Positions 35,822 through 44,298 of a stretch of DNA of 64,000 nt are shown in pieces. The notes beneath the pieces were generated by a model. The model was not told the origin of the DNA. It made no database searches and was given only the letters and a program-made list of their open reading frames with translations. The stretch is from the NCBI RefSeq assembly GCF_024345535.1, contig NZ_JAGQBH010000001.1, positions 682,001 to 746,000 of the forward strand. The letters are read 5' to 3'. The stretch's first letter is position 1. Each line of letters begins with the position of its first letter. The stretch is from Cyanobium sp. N.Huapi 1H5. GTDB lineage: Bacteria; Cyanobacteriota; Cyanobacteriia; PCC-6307; Cyanobiaceae. Position numbers and translations under genes: made by a program.

Positions 35822-37308
35822 CCGCCGACCTCGACCAGCTCAAGCAGGAGATCCTCCGGCTCACCCGCGACTACGCCCGCCGGGCCCATGCGGGCTTCCG
35901 CCCCGGCGACGACCCGGATCGCACCCCCCACGCCGACGGTCAGACCATCCCCTACGCGGGCCGGGTCTTCACCGAAGACGAAGTCGAAGCCGCCGTGGGC
36001 ACCACCCTCGACTTCTGGCTCACCCTCGGCACCGAAGGCGCCGCCATGGAGAGCGAGCTGGCCGCCTTCCTGGGGGTGCGCCACAGCCTGCTGGTCAATT
36101 CCGGCTCCTCGGCGAATCTGGTGGCCATCTCGGCCCTCACCTCCCACCGCCTGCCCGCCGAGCGGCGCCTGCGCCCCGGCGATGAGGTGATCACCGTGGC
36201 CGCCGGCTTCCCCACCACCGTGGCGCCGATCCTGCAGGTGGGCGCCGTGCCGGTGTTCATCGACGCCGATCCGATCACCGGCAACGCCCGCTGCGACCAG
36301 CTCGAAGCCGCCTTCACCCCCGGCGTCACCAAGGCCGTGATGATGGCCCACGCCCTGGGCAATCCCTTCGACCTGGCGGCCGTGCTGCGCTTCTGCCGCG
36401 CCCACGACCTCTACCTCGTCGAAGACAACTGCGACGCATTGGGGTGCTCCTATTCCATGCCCCGGGAGCTGGCCGAATCCCTCGGCTTCTCCGACAACAG
36501 CCCCGGCCTCGATGAGGGCCCCGACCGCGTCATCCGCTGGACCGGCACCTGGGGCGACATCAGCACCCAGAGCTTCTACCCGCCCCACCACCTCACCATG
36601 GGCGAGGGCGGCGCCGTCAACATCGTCCGCGACCAGAAGCTCAAGGTGGTGGCCGAGAGCTTCCGCGACTGGGGCCGCGACTGCTGGTGCCCCTCCGGCA
36701 AGGACGACACCTGCGGCAAGCGTTTCGACTGGCAGCTGGGCGAACTGCCCGCCGGCTACGACCACAAGTACATCTACAGCCACCTCGGCTTCAACCTCAA
36801 ACCCCTCGACCCCCAAGCCGCCATCGGCCGGGTGCAGCTGCGCCGCCTGCCCGAGTTCATCGAGGCCCGCAAGCGCAACTGGCAGACCCTGCGCGAGGGC
36901 CTGGTGGCCACCGAGCACGTGCTGGAGTTCTCCTTGCCCACCCACGCCACCGGCTGGGATCCGCAGACCGGCTTCTCCTGGGATGCCAGCGGCTGCCGCA
37001 CCGACTGCTCCTGGTTCGGTTTCAAGATCGCCGTCAAGCCCGACGCCCCCTTCCGCCGCACCGACCTGGCCCGGGAGCTCGATGCACACCGCATCGGCAA
37101 CCGCATGCTCTTCGGCGGCAACCTGGTGCGCCAGCCGGCCTTCGTGCAGCTGCGCGCCGATCGCCCCGACGCCCTGCGGGTGGTGGGCGATCTGGCAGGC
37201 GCCGACGCGATCATGGTCGACACCCTCTTCCTCGGCACCTACCCGGGCCTGACGGCGCCGATGCTGGCCAAGGAGATCGACGTGATCCGGGCCTTCTGCC
37301 AGGCCTGA
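35818..37308 (+). CDS. rfbH: CDP-4-keto-6-deoxyglucose 3-dehydrase (E1)
   Basis: The 496-residue enzyme is a PLP/PMP-dependent dehydrase of the RfbH/DDAH type. The usual PLP lysine is replaced by His in 'YPPHHLTMGEGGA' (His257/258), and the [2Fe-2S] ligands appear as 'CWC' followed by Cys after seven residues ('CWCPSGKDDTC'), with an earlier Cys in 'EDNCDALGC'. Together with a reductase (RfbI-type) it removes the 3-OH. No such reductase gene is in the cluster, so it must be supplied from elsewhere. Start is the ATG at 35818. Confidence 0.95.
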   Translation: MTADLDQLKQEILRLTRDYARRAHAGFRPGDDPDRTPHADGQTIPYAGRVFTEDEVEAAVGTTLDFWLTLGTEGAAMESELAAFLGVRHSLLVNSGSSANLVAISALTSHRLPAERRLRPGDEVITVAAGFPTTVAPILQVGAVPVFIDADPITGNARCDQLEAAFTPGVTKAVMMAHALGNPFDLAAVLRFCRAHDLYLVEDNCDALGCSYSMPRELAESLGFSDNSPGLDEGPDRVIRWTGTWGDISTQSFYPPHHLTMGEGGAVNIVRDQKLKVVAESFRDWGRDCWCPSGKDDTCGKRFDWQLGELPAGYDHKYIYSHLGFNLKPLDPQAAIGRVQLRRLPEFIEARKRNWQTLREGLVATEHVLEFSLPTHATGWDPQTGFSWDASGCRTDCSWFGFKIAVKPDAPFRRTDLARELDAHRIGNRMLFGGNLVRQPAFVQLRADRPDALRVVGDLAGADAIMVDTLFLGTYPGLTAPMLAKEIDVIRAFCQA

Positions 37309-38174
37309 TGCGGCTGTTCCTCACCGGCGGCACCGGCTTCATCGGCTCCCACGTGCTGGCGGCGGCCCTGGCGGCGGGGCACCAGGTGCGGGCCCTGCGC
37401 CGCAGCCCCGCCTCCGCCCCGGTGATCCCCCTGCCGCGCCAGCCCGAGTGGTGTCAGGGCGATCTGAACAGCCTCACGGCCGCCCAGCTGGAGGGGGTGG
37501 AGGTGGTGCTGCACCTGGCCTCGGCGGGTGTCAGCCCGAAGCAGGTGCCCTGGGCCGAGCTGGTGCAGGCCAACGTGGCCGGCAGCCTGCGGCTGCTGGA
37601 GCTGGCGGCGGAGGCGGGGGTGCGCCGCTGCGTCGTCACCGGCACCAGCCACGAGTACGGCAACGCCGCCCGCCGGTTTGCGGCCATCCCCCCCGATGCC
37701 CCCCTGGAGCCCCTGAGCGCCTACGGGGCCAGCAAGGCGGCGGCCTTCCAGCTGCTGCGCACCTTCGCCATCGAGCGGCGCCTGGAGCTCTTCTACGGCC
37801 GCATCTTCACCGCCTACGGCGAGGGCCAGTTCGCGGACAACTTCTGGCCCTCCCTGCGGCGCGCCGCCCTGGCTGGGGAGGATTTCCCCATGACCTCCGG
37901 CCGCCAGGTCAGCGATTTCGTGCCCGTCGCCGCCGTGGCGGCCCACCTGCTGGAGGCCTGCAGCCGGCCCGATGTGGACCCGGGCCGCCCCCTGGTGGCC
38001 AACATCGGCTCGGGCGTCGCCACCAGCCTGCTGGCCTTCGCCGAGGCGGAGTGGAGCCGCCTGGGGGCGACCGGTAGATTGCGCCCCGGTGTGCTTCCCG
38101 ACCGACCCGATCAGATCGAGCGATACGTTCCGGACCTGGCTGGTTTGAGGCTTCCCGCGTCCCCTCTGCCCTGA
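37308..38174 (+). CDS. NAD-dependent epimerase/reductase, probable CDP-paratose synthase (RfbS-like)
   Basis: The 288-residue extended SDR has 'LFLTGGTGFIGSHVL' and the catalytic 'SAYGASK' with an upstream Ser/Thr in 'VVTGTSHEYGNA'. Position between rfbH and rfbE matches rfbS of Salmonella O9 strains, whose product reduces the 4-keto group of CDP-3,6-dideoxy-4-ketoglucose to CDP-paratose. The sequence itself only shows a sugar-nucleotide SDR, so the exact product is inferred from order. The ATG at 37308 overlaps the rfbH stop (TGATG). Confidence 0.8.
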   Translation: MRLFLTGGTGFIGSHVLAAALAAGHQVRALRRSPASAPVIPLPRQPEWCQGDLNSLTAAQLEGVEVVLHLASAGVSPKQVPWAELVQANVAGSLRLLELAAEAGVRRCVVTGTSHEYGNAARRFAAIPPDAPLEPLSAYGASKAAAFQLLRTFAIERRLELFYGRIFTAYGEGQFADNFWPSLRRAALAGEDFPMTSGRQVSDFVPVAAVAAHLLEACSRPDVDPGRPLVANIGSGVATSLLAFAEAEWSRLGATGRLRPGVLPDRPDQIERYVPDLAGLRLPASPLP

Positions 38175-38179
38175 ATCCG

Positions 38180-39235
38180 ATGAAGGTCCTGATCACCGGC
38201 GGTTGCGGCTTTCTCGGCTCCAACCTGGCCGCCTCCTACCTCCAGGAAGGCGCCGAGGTGATCGTGCTCGATGCCCTGTTCCGGCGTGGCTCGGCGGCCA
38301 ACCTGGCCTGGCTGGAGTCCCAGGCCGCCCCCGGGCGCTTCCACTTCATCCAGGGCGACCTGGCCGAGGCCGAGGCCGTGATGGCCGTCTTCCGCCGCCA
38401 CGCCCCCTTCGACTACATCGCCCATGTGGGCGGCCAGGTGGCGATGACCACCTCCCTGACCGATCCCGCCCGCGACCTGCAGACCAACGTGCTGGGCACG
38501 TTCCACGTGCTCGAAGCCGCCCGGGCCCTCTCCCCCGAGGCGCTGATCGCCTACAGCAGCACCAACAAGGTCTACGGCGATCTGGAGGGGCTCCGCTACG
38601 AGGAGACCCCCACCCGCTACCGACTCCCCGACCACCCCGACGGCCTCGACGAAGCCCTCGGCCTCGATTTCTCCACCCCCTACGGCTGCTCCAAGGGGGC
38701 GGCCGACCAGTACGTGCGCGACTGGGCCCGCGTCTATGGCCTCAAGACGGTGGTGTTCCGCCACTCCTCGATCTTCGGCGGCCGCCAGTTCGCCTCCTTC
38801 GACCAGGGCTGGGTGGGCTGGTTCTGCCAGAAGGCCATCGAGCAGAAGCGCGCCCACCAGGCCGGTGTGGCCCCCGAGCCCTTCACCATCGCCGGCACCG
38901 GCAAGCAGGTGCGCGATGTGCTCCACGCCGACGACCTGATCCGCCTCTACCGGGCCGCCTACGAGCACCGGGAGCGGATGACCGGCGAGATCTTCAACAT
39001 CGGCGGCGGTGCCGCCAACTCCCTCAGCCTGCTGGAGCTGTTCGCCCTGCTCGCCGAGCTGCTCGCCATTCCGCCGCTGGTGTACACCCCCACCCCCCGC
39101 CGCGCCAGCGACCAGGACTGCTTCATCGCCGACATCGGCAAGGCCCAGCGTCTCCTGGGCTGGTCGCCGGCCATCTCCTGCCGCGACGGCGTCAGCCGCA
39201 TGCTCGCCTGGACCGAAACCAACCTGATGGGCTGA
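38180..39235 (+). CDS. rfbE: CDP-paratose 2-epimerase (CDP-tyvelose epimerase)
   Basis: The 351-residue extended SDR is close to Salmonella RfbE along its length: 'VGGQVAMTTSLTDPARDLQT', 'IAYSSTNKVYGDLEGLRYEE', 'FSTPYGCSKGAADQYVRDWA', 'FRHSSIFGGRQFASFDQGWV' and 'GKQVRDVLHADDLI'. It inverts C2 of CDP-paratose to give CDP-tyvelose, with NAD+ kept in the enzyme. The catalytic Tyr/Lys are in YGCSK. Start is the ATG at 38180, 5 bases after the preceding gene. It completes a tyvelose route, an unusual sugar for a cyanobacterium. Confidence 0.93.
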   Translation: MKVLITGGCGFLGSNLAASYLQEGAEVIVLDALFRRGSAANLAWLESQAAPGRFHFIQGDLAEAEAVMAVFRRHAPFDYIAHVGGQVAMTTSLTDPARDLQTNVLGTFHVLEAARALSPEALIAYSSTNKVYGDLEGLRYEETPTRYRLPDHPDGLDEALGLDFSTPYGCSKGAADQYVRDWARVYGLKTVVFRHSSIFGGRQFASFDQGWVGWFCQKAIEQKRAHQAGVAPEPFTIAGTGKQVRDVLHADDLIRLYRAAYEHRERMTGEIFNIGGGAANSLSLLELFALLAELLAIPPLVYTPTPRRASDQDCFIADIGKAQRLLGWSPAISCRDGVSRMLAWTETNLMG

Positions 39236-39242
39236 GGCCGGG

Positions 39243-41030
39243 GTGAACCGAACCATGCCCGTTGCCCTGCAGAAGCTGCGCCCCCTTCTCGTCTCCGCCG
39301 GCTTCATCGGCCTCTGCGCCCTGTTCTATTTCCTGAGGCGGCCCTCCATCACCCTGGAGCCGCTCCTCTATGCGGAAGACGGATCGATCTTCCTGCAGAC
39401 GGCGATCGATTCAGGCGTCCAGTCCATCTTCAAGACCTACGCCGGCTACAGCCACCTGCTGCAGCGCCTGGTGGCCCTGTTCGCCGTCAACAACCTCTCG
39501 CCGCTGGATTACCCGCAGTTTTTCCTGGCAGTGGCCTGGGCCAGCTACCTGGTGCCCCTCTGCTGCATGGAGGCCCTGATCCGGATGGGGTTCTTCGGCC
39601 GGATCCTGCGTTTCTCCTACATCCCCTATGTCTTCTATCCCTACGGCCAGGAGACCTATCTCAATCTGCCCAACGCCTACATCTTCTTCCCGCTCGGCTT
39701 CATCCTGATCGCCTATGCGGTCTACGGCCGCCTGCTGCAGGGCAGCGAGGCGCCGCCCCTCCGGGTGTGGCCCGGTTTCCAGCTGCTGCTGTTTCTCTAT
39801 GGCCTGGTGGCGGTGTTCACGGGCCCCTTCGCCGCCCTCTACGGCCTGCCCCTGCTGGTCTTCGTGCTGCTGAAGCGGCGCCGTCTCTCGCTGGCCCCGG
39901 TCTGGCTCACCCTGCCGGTGCTGCTCTCCTCGGTGCAGCTCTATCTCTCCCAGCTCACCTACAGCTACAAGGTCTCCACCGCCGAGGCGATCAGCAAGCT
40001 GCTGGCCCGGCCGGATGTGCTGCTCGACTGGTTCACCATCCACCTCGTCAGCCCCCTGTTCGGCGGCTACAAGCCGGGCTGGTACCTGCGGGTGCTGCCG
40101 GAGCCGCTGCAACTGCTGCTGGTGGCTGTGATGGTGGCCGTGGTGGTGCTGGCGGTGCGGGTGGTGAGCCGCCGGATGCGGCAGCCGTCACTGCTCTATC
40201 TGGCCATGTTCTCCACCATGGTGCTCTCCCTCTCCAGCCTGCTGGTGGCGGTGCGCCGGGGGGCTCCCCTCGCCGTCTTGACCGTGGAGGATGCCGGCGG
40301 GCGCTTCTTCTTCTGGAACACCGTTCTGTCCCTCACGATCCTGCTTACGGCCTTTGTTCTCCTGGTGCGCGATCGCACAACCCGCCAGGGGACGGCCTCC
40401 AGGATCCTGGCCTGCTGGCTGATCCTTTCGATCGTCTTCTATCACAACAACGTCGCCCGCCGCGCGGCACCGATCAGCTACACCGAACAGCTTGAGCAGC
40501 AGTGTCGGGTGCCCGGCAAGCTGCCGATGGAGCTGCAGATCTTCGCGGGCCCCGTCTGGAGCTTCCATCTGGGCCGGCCCCAGATCGACCGACTCTGCGC
40601 CGGCGTGATGCACTTCACACCGATGAACACCAAAGCCAGCGATGTGCTGCCAAAGCACCTCCAGCCCATGCCCTTGCACACCGGCCGGACGATGCGCTTT
40701 CCCGTCGTTCCACAGGAGGATCTGAAGATGGAGGCCGTCGGTCTGATGATCGGCACCAACAACCGGGTCAACCATGGCGTCCTGCGCCTCTGCGTTCAAA
40801 CCCCATCGGCGGCCGCCCCTGTCTGCTCGGGGGATGTGGACAAGAGTCGATTGCAGGACAACCACATCGCCCGGTTCCCCTTCACAGGCGGCCTGGCGGT
40901 GCGCTCCGGCGAGACATTGGAGTTTTCCCTGAGCGACCTCGATCGCCCCGGAAACAGATCCAGGGGTGAGACGGCCGTCTATGGGTCCAGGCTGATCAGC
41001 AGCCCCGTGGCCTTTGCGGGAGTGAGCTAG
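39243..41030 (+). CDS. Polytopic membrane protein, probable GT-C-type glycosyltransferase
   Basis: A 595-residue protein with about ten membrane helices in the first ~400 residues and a soluble C-terminal part. The acidic first loop 'LLYAEDGSIFLQTAID' resembles the metal-binding DE/ED loop of GT-C glycosyltransferases, which use polyprenyl-linked sugar donors. No family is recognised firmly. The start is GTG at 39243 with GAGG 5 bases upstream; ATG at 39255 is the alternative. It follows rfbE by 7 bases and converges with the next gene, overlapping by 4. Confidence 0.72.
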   Translation: MNRTMPVALQKLRPLLVSAGFIGLCALFYFLRRPSITLEPLLYAEDGSIFLQTAIDSGVQSIFKTYAGYSHLLQRLVALFAVNNLSPLDYPQFFLAVAWASYLVPLCCMEALIRMGFFGRILRFSYIPYVFYPYGQETYLNLPNAYIFFPLGFILIAYAVYGRLLQGSEAPPLRVWPGFQLLLFLYGLVAVFTGPFAALYGLPLLVFVLLKRRRLSLAPVWLTLPVLLSSVQLYLSQLTYSYKVSTAEAISKLLARPDVLLDWFTIHLVSPLFGGYKPGWYLRVLPEPLQLLLVAVMVAVVVLAVRVVSRRMRQPSLLYLAMFSTMVLSLSSLLVAVRRGAPLAVLTVEDAGGRFFFWNTVLSLTILLTAFVLLVRDRTTRQGTASRILACWLILSIVFYHNNVARRAAPISYTEQLEQQCRVPGKLPMELQIFAGPVWSFHLGRPQIDRLCAGVMHFTPMNTKASDVLPKHLQPMPLHTGRTMRFPVVPQEDLKMEAVGLMIGTNNRVNHGVLRLCVQTPSAAAPVCSGDVDKSRLQDNHIARFPFTGGLAVRSGETLEFSLSDLDRPGNRSRGETAVYGSRLISSPVAFAGVS

Positions 41031-41368
41031 CGGCCGGCCATGCCAAGGGCCACGATTCCATAGCCCAGGGTGATGGCCAGGATGTTGGCCGGAGCCACCG
41101 GGGCCGCATCCTTCAGCGAGAAGAACACATACAGCAGCGGATATTGCAGGCTCAGCACCAGCACGGCCAGTTTTCGATCGACCCCGGGCAGCACCAGGGC
41201 CGTGATGCCGAAGGAGGCGCCATAACAAACAAGCGACGCCGCCAGGTAGATCGCACCGGTGCGGACGCCCTCGGCCGGCGGCCGGATCCGCAAGATGAAT
41301 TGGCCCAGGCATGCCGCAAGAACGGCAGCTAAAAGATACACTGCCTGCAGCATGCTTTTTGACAACAT
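41027..41368 (-). CDS. Small EamA/EmrE-like four-helix membrane protein
   Basis: The 113-residue protein (ATG at 41368) has four membrane helices ('AVYLLAAVLAACLGQFIL', 'GAIYLAASLVCYGASFGIT', 'AVLVLSLQYPLLYVFFS', 'ILAITLGYGIVALGMAG'), the architecture of half-size drug/metabolite transporters such as ArnE/ArnF, which flip undecaprenyl-linked sugars. Its place among glycosyltransferases supports that use. A start at 41353 is possible. Only 6 bases separate its start from that of the divergent glycosyltransferase gene. Confidence 0.68.
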   Translation of the reverse strand: MLSKSMLQAVYLLAAVLAACLGQFILRIRPPAEGVRTGAIYLAASLVCYGASFGITALVLPGVDRKLAVLVLSLQYPLLYVFFSLKDAAPVAPANILAITLGYGIVALGMAGR

Positions 41369-41374
41369 TTGCCC

Positions 41375-42340
41375 ATGACGACGTCGACGCATCATATCGC
41401 CATTTGCATTCCCTGTTACAACGAGTCGTCCAACGTCGAAGCGCTCTATGTGAGGCTGGCCAAGGTTCTCGTGCAGTTTCCGGACGATGTCTTTTCGATC
41501 GTTTTTGCTGATAACTGCTCAACCGACCACACGGTGCAACTGATCGAGGGGCTGGCGGCCAGGGACTCCCGCGTCGGCCTGATCCGCAATGTCTCGAACT
41601 TCGGTTTCGTGCGCTCCTCCGCCAACGCCCTGCTGGTGCCCGACGCGGATGCCAATGTCTTTCTGATGTCGGATCTGCAGGATCCCCCCGAGCTGGTGGC
41701 CGATCTGATCAGCGCCTGGAAGAAGGGCGGCGACCAGGTGATCTTCGCCGTGCGGCGCTCCAGCCACGAAAGCCCGATCCTGTTCCTCTGCAAGAAGCTC
41801 TATTACGCCACACTCTCGTGGCTGTCCGACTACCCCATGGTGCGTGACACCACCGGTTTCGGCATCTATGACCGTTCCGTGATTCTGGCCCTGCGGCAAT
41901 CGATCGATTCCTACCCCTTCATCAAGGGCCTGGTCTGCGCCATCGGCTTCAAGTGGTCCACGATTCCCTATGTGAGTGCCGATCGCAAGGGCGGCAGCAG
42001 CTCCGCCTCGCTCTCGTTCCTGGTGGATTTCGGCGTGCTCGGCATCGTCACCTCCTCCCGCAAGCCGATGCGGCTGATCACCACCGCCGGCCTGTCGCTC
42101 GGGGCCCTTTCGATTCTGCTGTCGCTCGTGGTGATGGTCAGCAAGCTGATCTTCTGGGACAGCTTCCAGTTCGGTGTGGCCATGCTGTCGGTCTCGGCGC
42201 TGTTCTTCGCCGGCACCATGATGTTTGCCCTCGGCATCCTGGGCGAATACATCGGCTTCATCAACCAGCGCACCCTGCGCCTGCCCCTGGTGGTGGAGCG
42301 CAGCCGCCACAACGTGCCCTCCCGCGAGACGAAGGCCTGA
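41375..42340 (+). CDS. Membrane-anchored family 2 glycosyltransferase
   Basis: The 321-residue protein has a GT-A domain with 'IAICIPCYNESSNVEALYVR', 'IVFADNCSTDHTVQLIEGL' and 'FLMSDLQDPPELVADLI' (DLQDP instead of DXD), then two C-terminal membrane helices. This is the plan of polyprenyl-phosphate sugar transferases (DPM1/GtrB-like). It may load a sugar on undecaprenyl phosphate for the neighbouring EamA- and GT-C-like proteins. Start is ATG 41375; a TTG at 41369 is in frame but less likely. Confidence 0.9.
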   Translation: MTTSTHHIAICIPCYNESSNVEALYVRLAKVLVQFPDDVFSIVFADNCSTDHTVQLIEGLAARDSRVGLIRNVSNFGFVRSSANALLVPDADANVFLMSDLQDPPELVADLISAWKKGGDQVIFAVRRSSHESPILFLCKKLYYATLSWLSDYPMVRDTTGFGIYDRSVILALRQSIDSYPFIKGLVCAIGFKWSTIPYVSADRKGGSSSASLSFLVDFGVLGIVTSSRKPMRLITTAGLSLGALSILLSLVVMVSKLIFWDSFQFGVAMLSVSALFFAGTMMFALGILGEYIGFINQRTLRLPLVVERSRHNVPSRETKA

Positions 42341-42413
42341 AAATCCGGGCAGTCCCCTTACCATGGGGCACAGCAATGCTTCCTGCTGCTGGCGGCCTAG
42401 GGGTCTTGCTTCC

Positions 42414-43142
42414 ATGAGCGCCGTTTCCCCTGACCCGCGACCCCGGAATGTGCTGGTGTTCGGCGCCGGGGGTGCCCTGGGTTCGGCCATCGCCGAAGCC
42501 CTGACGGCTGCGGGTGATCAGCTCCACACGGCCGGCTCGGCAGCCGTTTCCCCCTCAGGGAGTGCCCGTTCCCACGTGGCCCTCTCCTATGCCGAGCCGG
42601 TGAGTGCCGAGCTGTTTTCGGCCTTGCCGCCCCTGGATGCGGTGGTGTGGGCCCACGGCCTCAATGCCAGTGATTCGATCGCTGATTTCGATCCGTCCAC
42701 CTTCGAGCGGCTCTGGCAATGCAACGTGCTGTTCATTGCGGCCAGTCTTTCGGCGTTGTTGTCGGCGGGGCGGCTGGAGCGCGGCAGTCGCCTCTGCGTC
42801 ATCAGTTCGATCTGGCAGCTGGAGAGCCGGCTGGGAAAACTCTCCTACACCGTCTCCAAGGCCGCCCTGCAGGGCCTGGTGAAGTCCTGCGCCATGGATC
42901 TGGGCGCCCAGGGCATCCTGATCAATGCGGTGCTCCCCGGTGTGGTGGATTCACCGATGACGCGACGTCACCTGTCCCCCGAGCAGATCGGGGCGATCAC
43001 GTCCCAGACGGCCCTCAACCGCCTCGCCCAACCCGAGGACATCGCCGCAGCCACGGCTTTCCTGGTCGGGCCAGGCAATCGCTTCATCACCGGCCAGTTC
43101 CTGACCGTGGACGGCGGATTCATCGGCTTCAAGCACACATAA
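42414..43142 (+). CDS. Short-chain dehydrogenase/reductase
   Basis: The 242-residue classical SDR has the cofactor motif 'VLVFGAGGALGSAIAEAL', 'WAHGLNASDSI' (NAG-like), the catalytic Ser in 'CVISSIWQ' and Tyr/Lys in 'SYTVSKAAL', and the end 'FITGQFLTVDGGFIGF'. It reduces or oxidises an unknown alcohol/ketone. It heads a rightward run of five genes (SDR, cyclase-like, ThDP enzyme, aldolase, SDR) that seem to form one pathway. Start is ATG 42414; the frame upstream is out-of-frame glycosyltransferase sequence. Confidence 0.88.
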   Translation: MSAVSPDPRPRNVLVFGAGGALGSAIAEALTAAGDQLHTAGSAAVSPSGSARSHVALSYAEPVSAELFSALPPLDAVVWAHGLNASDSIADFDPSTFERLWQCNVLFIAASLSALLSAGRLERGSRLCVISSIWQLESRLGKLSYTVSKAALQGLVKSCAMDLGAQGILINAVLPGVVDSPMTRRHLSPEQIGAITSQTALNRLAQPEDIAAATAFLVGPGNRFITGQFLTVDGGFIGFKHT

Positions 43143-43161
43143 CCAGCACTCCCAGTCCTTC

Positions 43162-44298
43162 ATGACGTCCCTGTCCCTGGCTTCGCTCCCCCCCATCGTC
43201 ATCCGCAGCTCACTGTCGGACTACAGCATCGACTTCCAGGGGCTGACTGATCTCGGGGCATGGAAGCCTGAGGCGGACCTGATCCTGATGGATGCCTTCT
43301 TCCGGGACAGAATCAGCTTTCCAGCAGAGCAGCCCGTCATCTTCGTGGAGGCCACCGAAGACGCCAAGTCCCTGCCCCAGACCATCGAGCTGTTCGTCGC
43401 CCTCAAGCAGGCCGGACTCGGTCGCGGCTCCCGCCTGCTCGCCGTGGGGGGTGGCGTCATTCAGGACATCGCCACCTTCGTGACCTCGCTGTACATGCGA
43501 GGCATCGCCTGGGACTACGTGCCGACCACCTTCCTCGGCATGGCCGATTCCTGCATGGGTGGCAAGAGTTCGATCAATGTCGGCGCCTACAAGAATCTGA
43601 TCGGCAATTTCCACCCACCCCGGTGCATTCAGATCCTTCCTGTCTTCGCACGTACGCTGCCTGCCGTGGAGATGGCAGGAGGGGCTGCTGAGGCCGCCAA
43701 GATCGCCTTCTGCCGTGGGCCTGAGGCCTTCACCAGCTATCTGGAGCTGGTGCAGCCTGTGTTGTCCGGCTCCTGGAGCGAGCAGGACCTGGCCGCCTTG
43801 CTGCATGCCACCCTGCGGGTCAAGCAGTGGTTCGTGGAAAGGGACGAATTCGACCGGGCCGAGAGGCGCTGCCTCAACTTCGGCCACACCTGGGGACACG
43901 CCCTGGAATCGGCGACCCAGTTCGCCATTCCCCACGGGCTGGCGGTGGCCCTGGGGATGATGGCGGCGGTCCGCTTTCTCGGGTCACCGCCCGATTGTCT
44001 GCCGCTCTGGGATCATTGCCTTCAGCTTCTGCATCCGACGCTTGATCCCACGGCCGTTGAATCGTTTGACCCCGAACGTTTTCGTCGTGCCTTTCTTGCT
44101 GACAAGAAGCATTCTCCCGGTTACTATCATCTCATCGTTCCGACCCCCAGCGGTGTGAAGCCAGGAGCAGAGCCTCCAGCAGTGCTTGGGGTTGAGGAAA
44201 TCACGATCCCCGCCGGTGAGGCCCAGTTGGCAGCCATCCAGCTCGCCATGGAGGAGGCCCTGAAGGCTGTGTCGTCCGTTCCCCTGGAGATGGGTTGA
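43162..44298 (+). CDS. 3-dehydroquinate synthase-like sugar-phosphate cyclase
   Basis: The 378-residue protein belongs to the AroB superfamily: 'AVGGGVIQDIATFVTSLYMR', 'VPTTFLGMADSCMGGKSSIN', 'YKNLIGNFHPPRCI', 'GGAAEAAKIAF' and 'LNFGHTWGHALE' (metal His), then 'HGLAVALGM' where AroB has HGEAV. These shifts from true AroB suggest another substrate, as in sedoheptulose-7-phosphate cyclases. A housekeeping AroB is expected elsewhere. It may make a carbocycle for a surface sugar. The stop overlaps the next ATG (TGATG). Confidence 0.85.
   Translation: MTSLSLASLPPIVIRSSLSDYSIDFQGLTDLGAWKPEADLILMDAFFRDRISFPAEQPVIFVEATEDAKSLPQTIELFVALKQAGLGRGSRLLAVGGGVIQDIATFVTSLYMRGIAWDYVPTTFLGMADSCMGGKSSINVGAYKNLIGNFHPPRCIQILPVFARTLPAVEMAGGAAEAAKIAFCRGPEAFTSYLELVQPVLSGSWSEQDLAALLHATLRVKQWFVERDEFDRAERRCLNFGHTWGHALESATQFAIPHGLAVALGMMAAVRFLGSPPDCLPLWDHCLQLLHPTLDPTAVESFDPERFRRAFLADKKHSPGYYHLIVPTPSGVKPGAEPPAVLGVEEITIPAGEAQLAAIQLAMEEALKAVSSVPLEMG

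Noticed and set aside
43162-44298. Calling the cyclase gene aroB
   Set aside because: Key motifs differ (HGLAV for HGEAV, QD for GD after GGGVI) and the context is a surface-sugar cluster.
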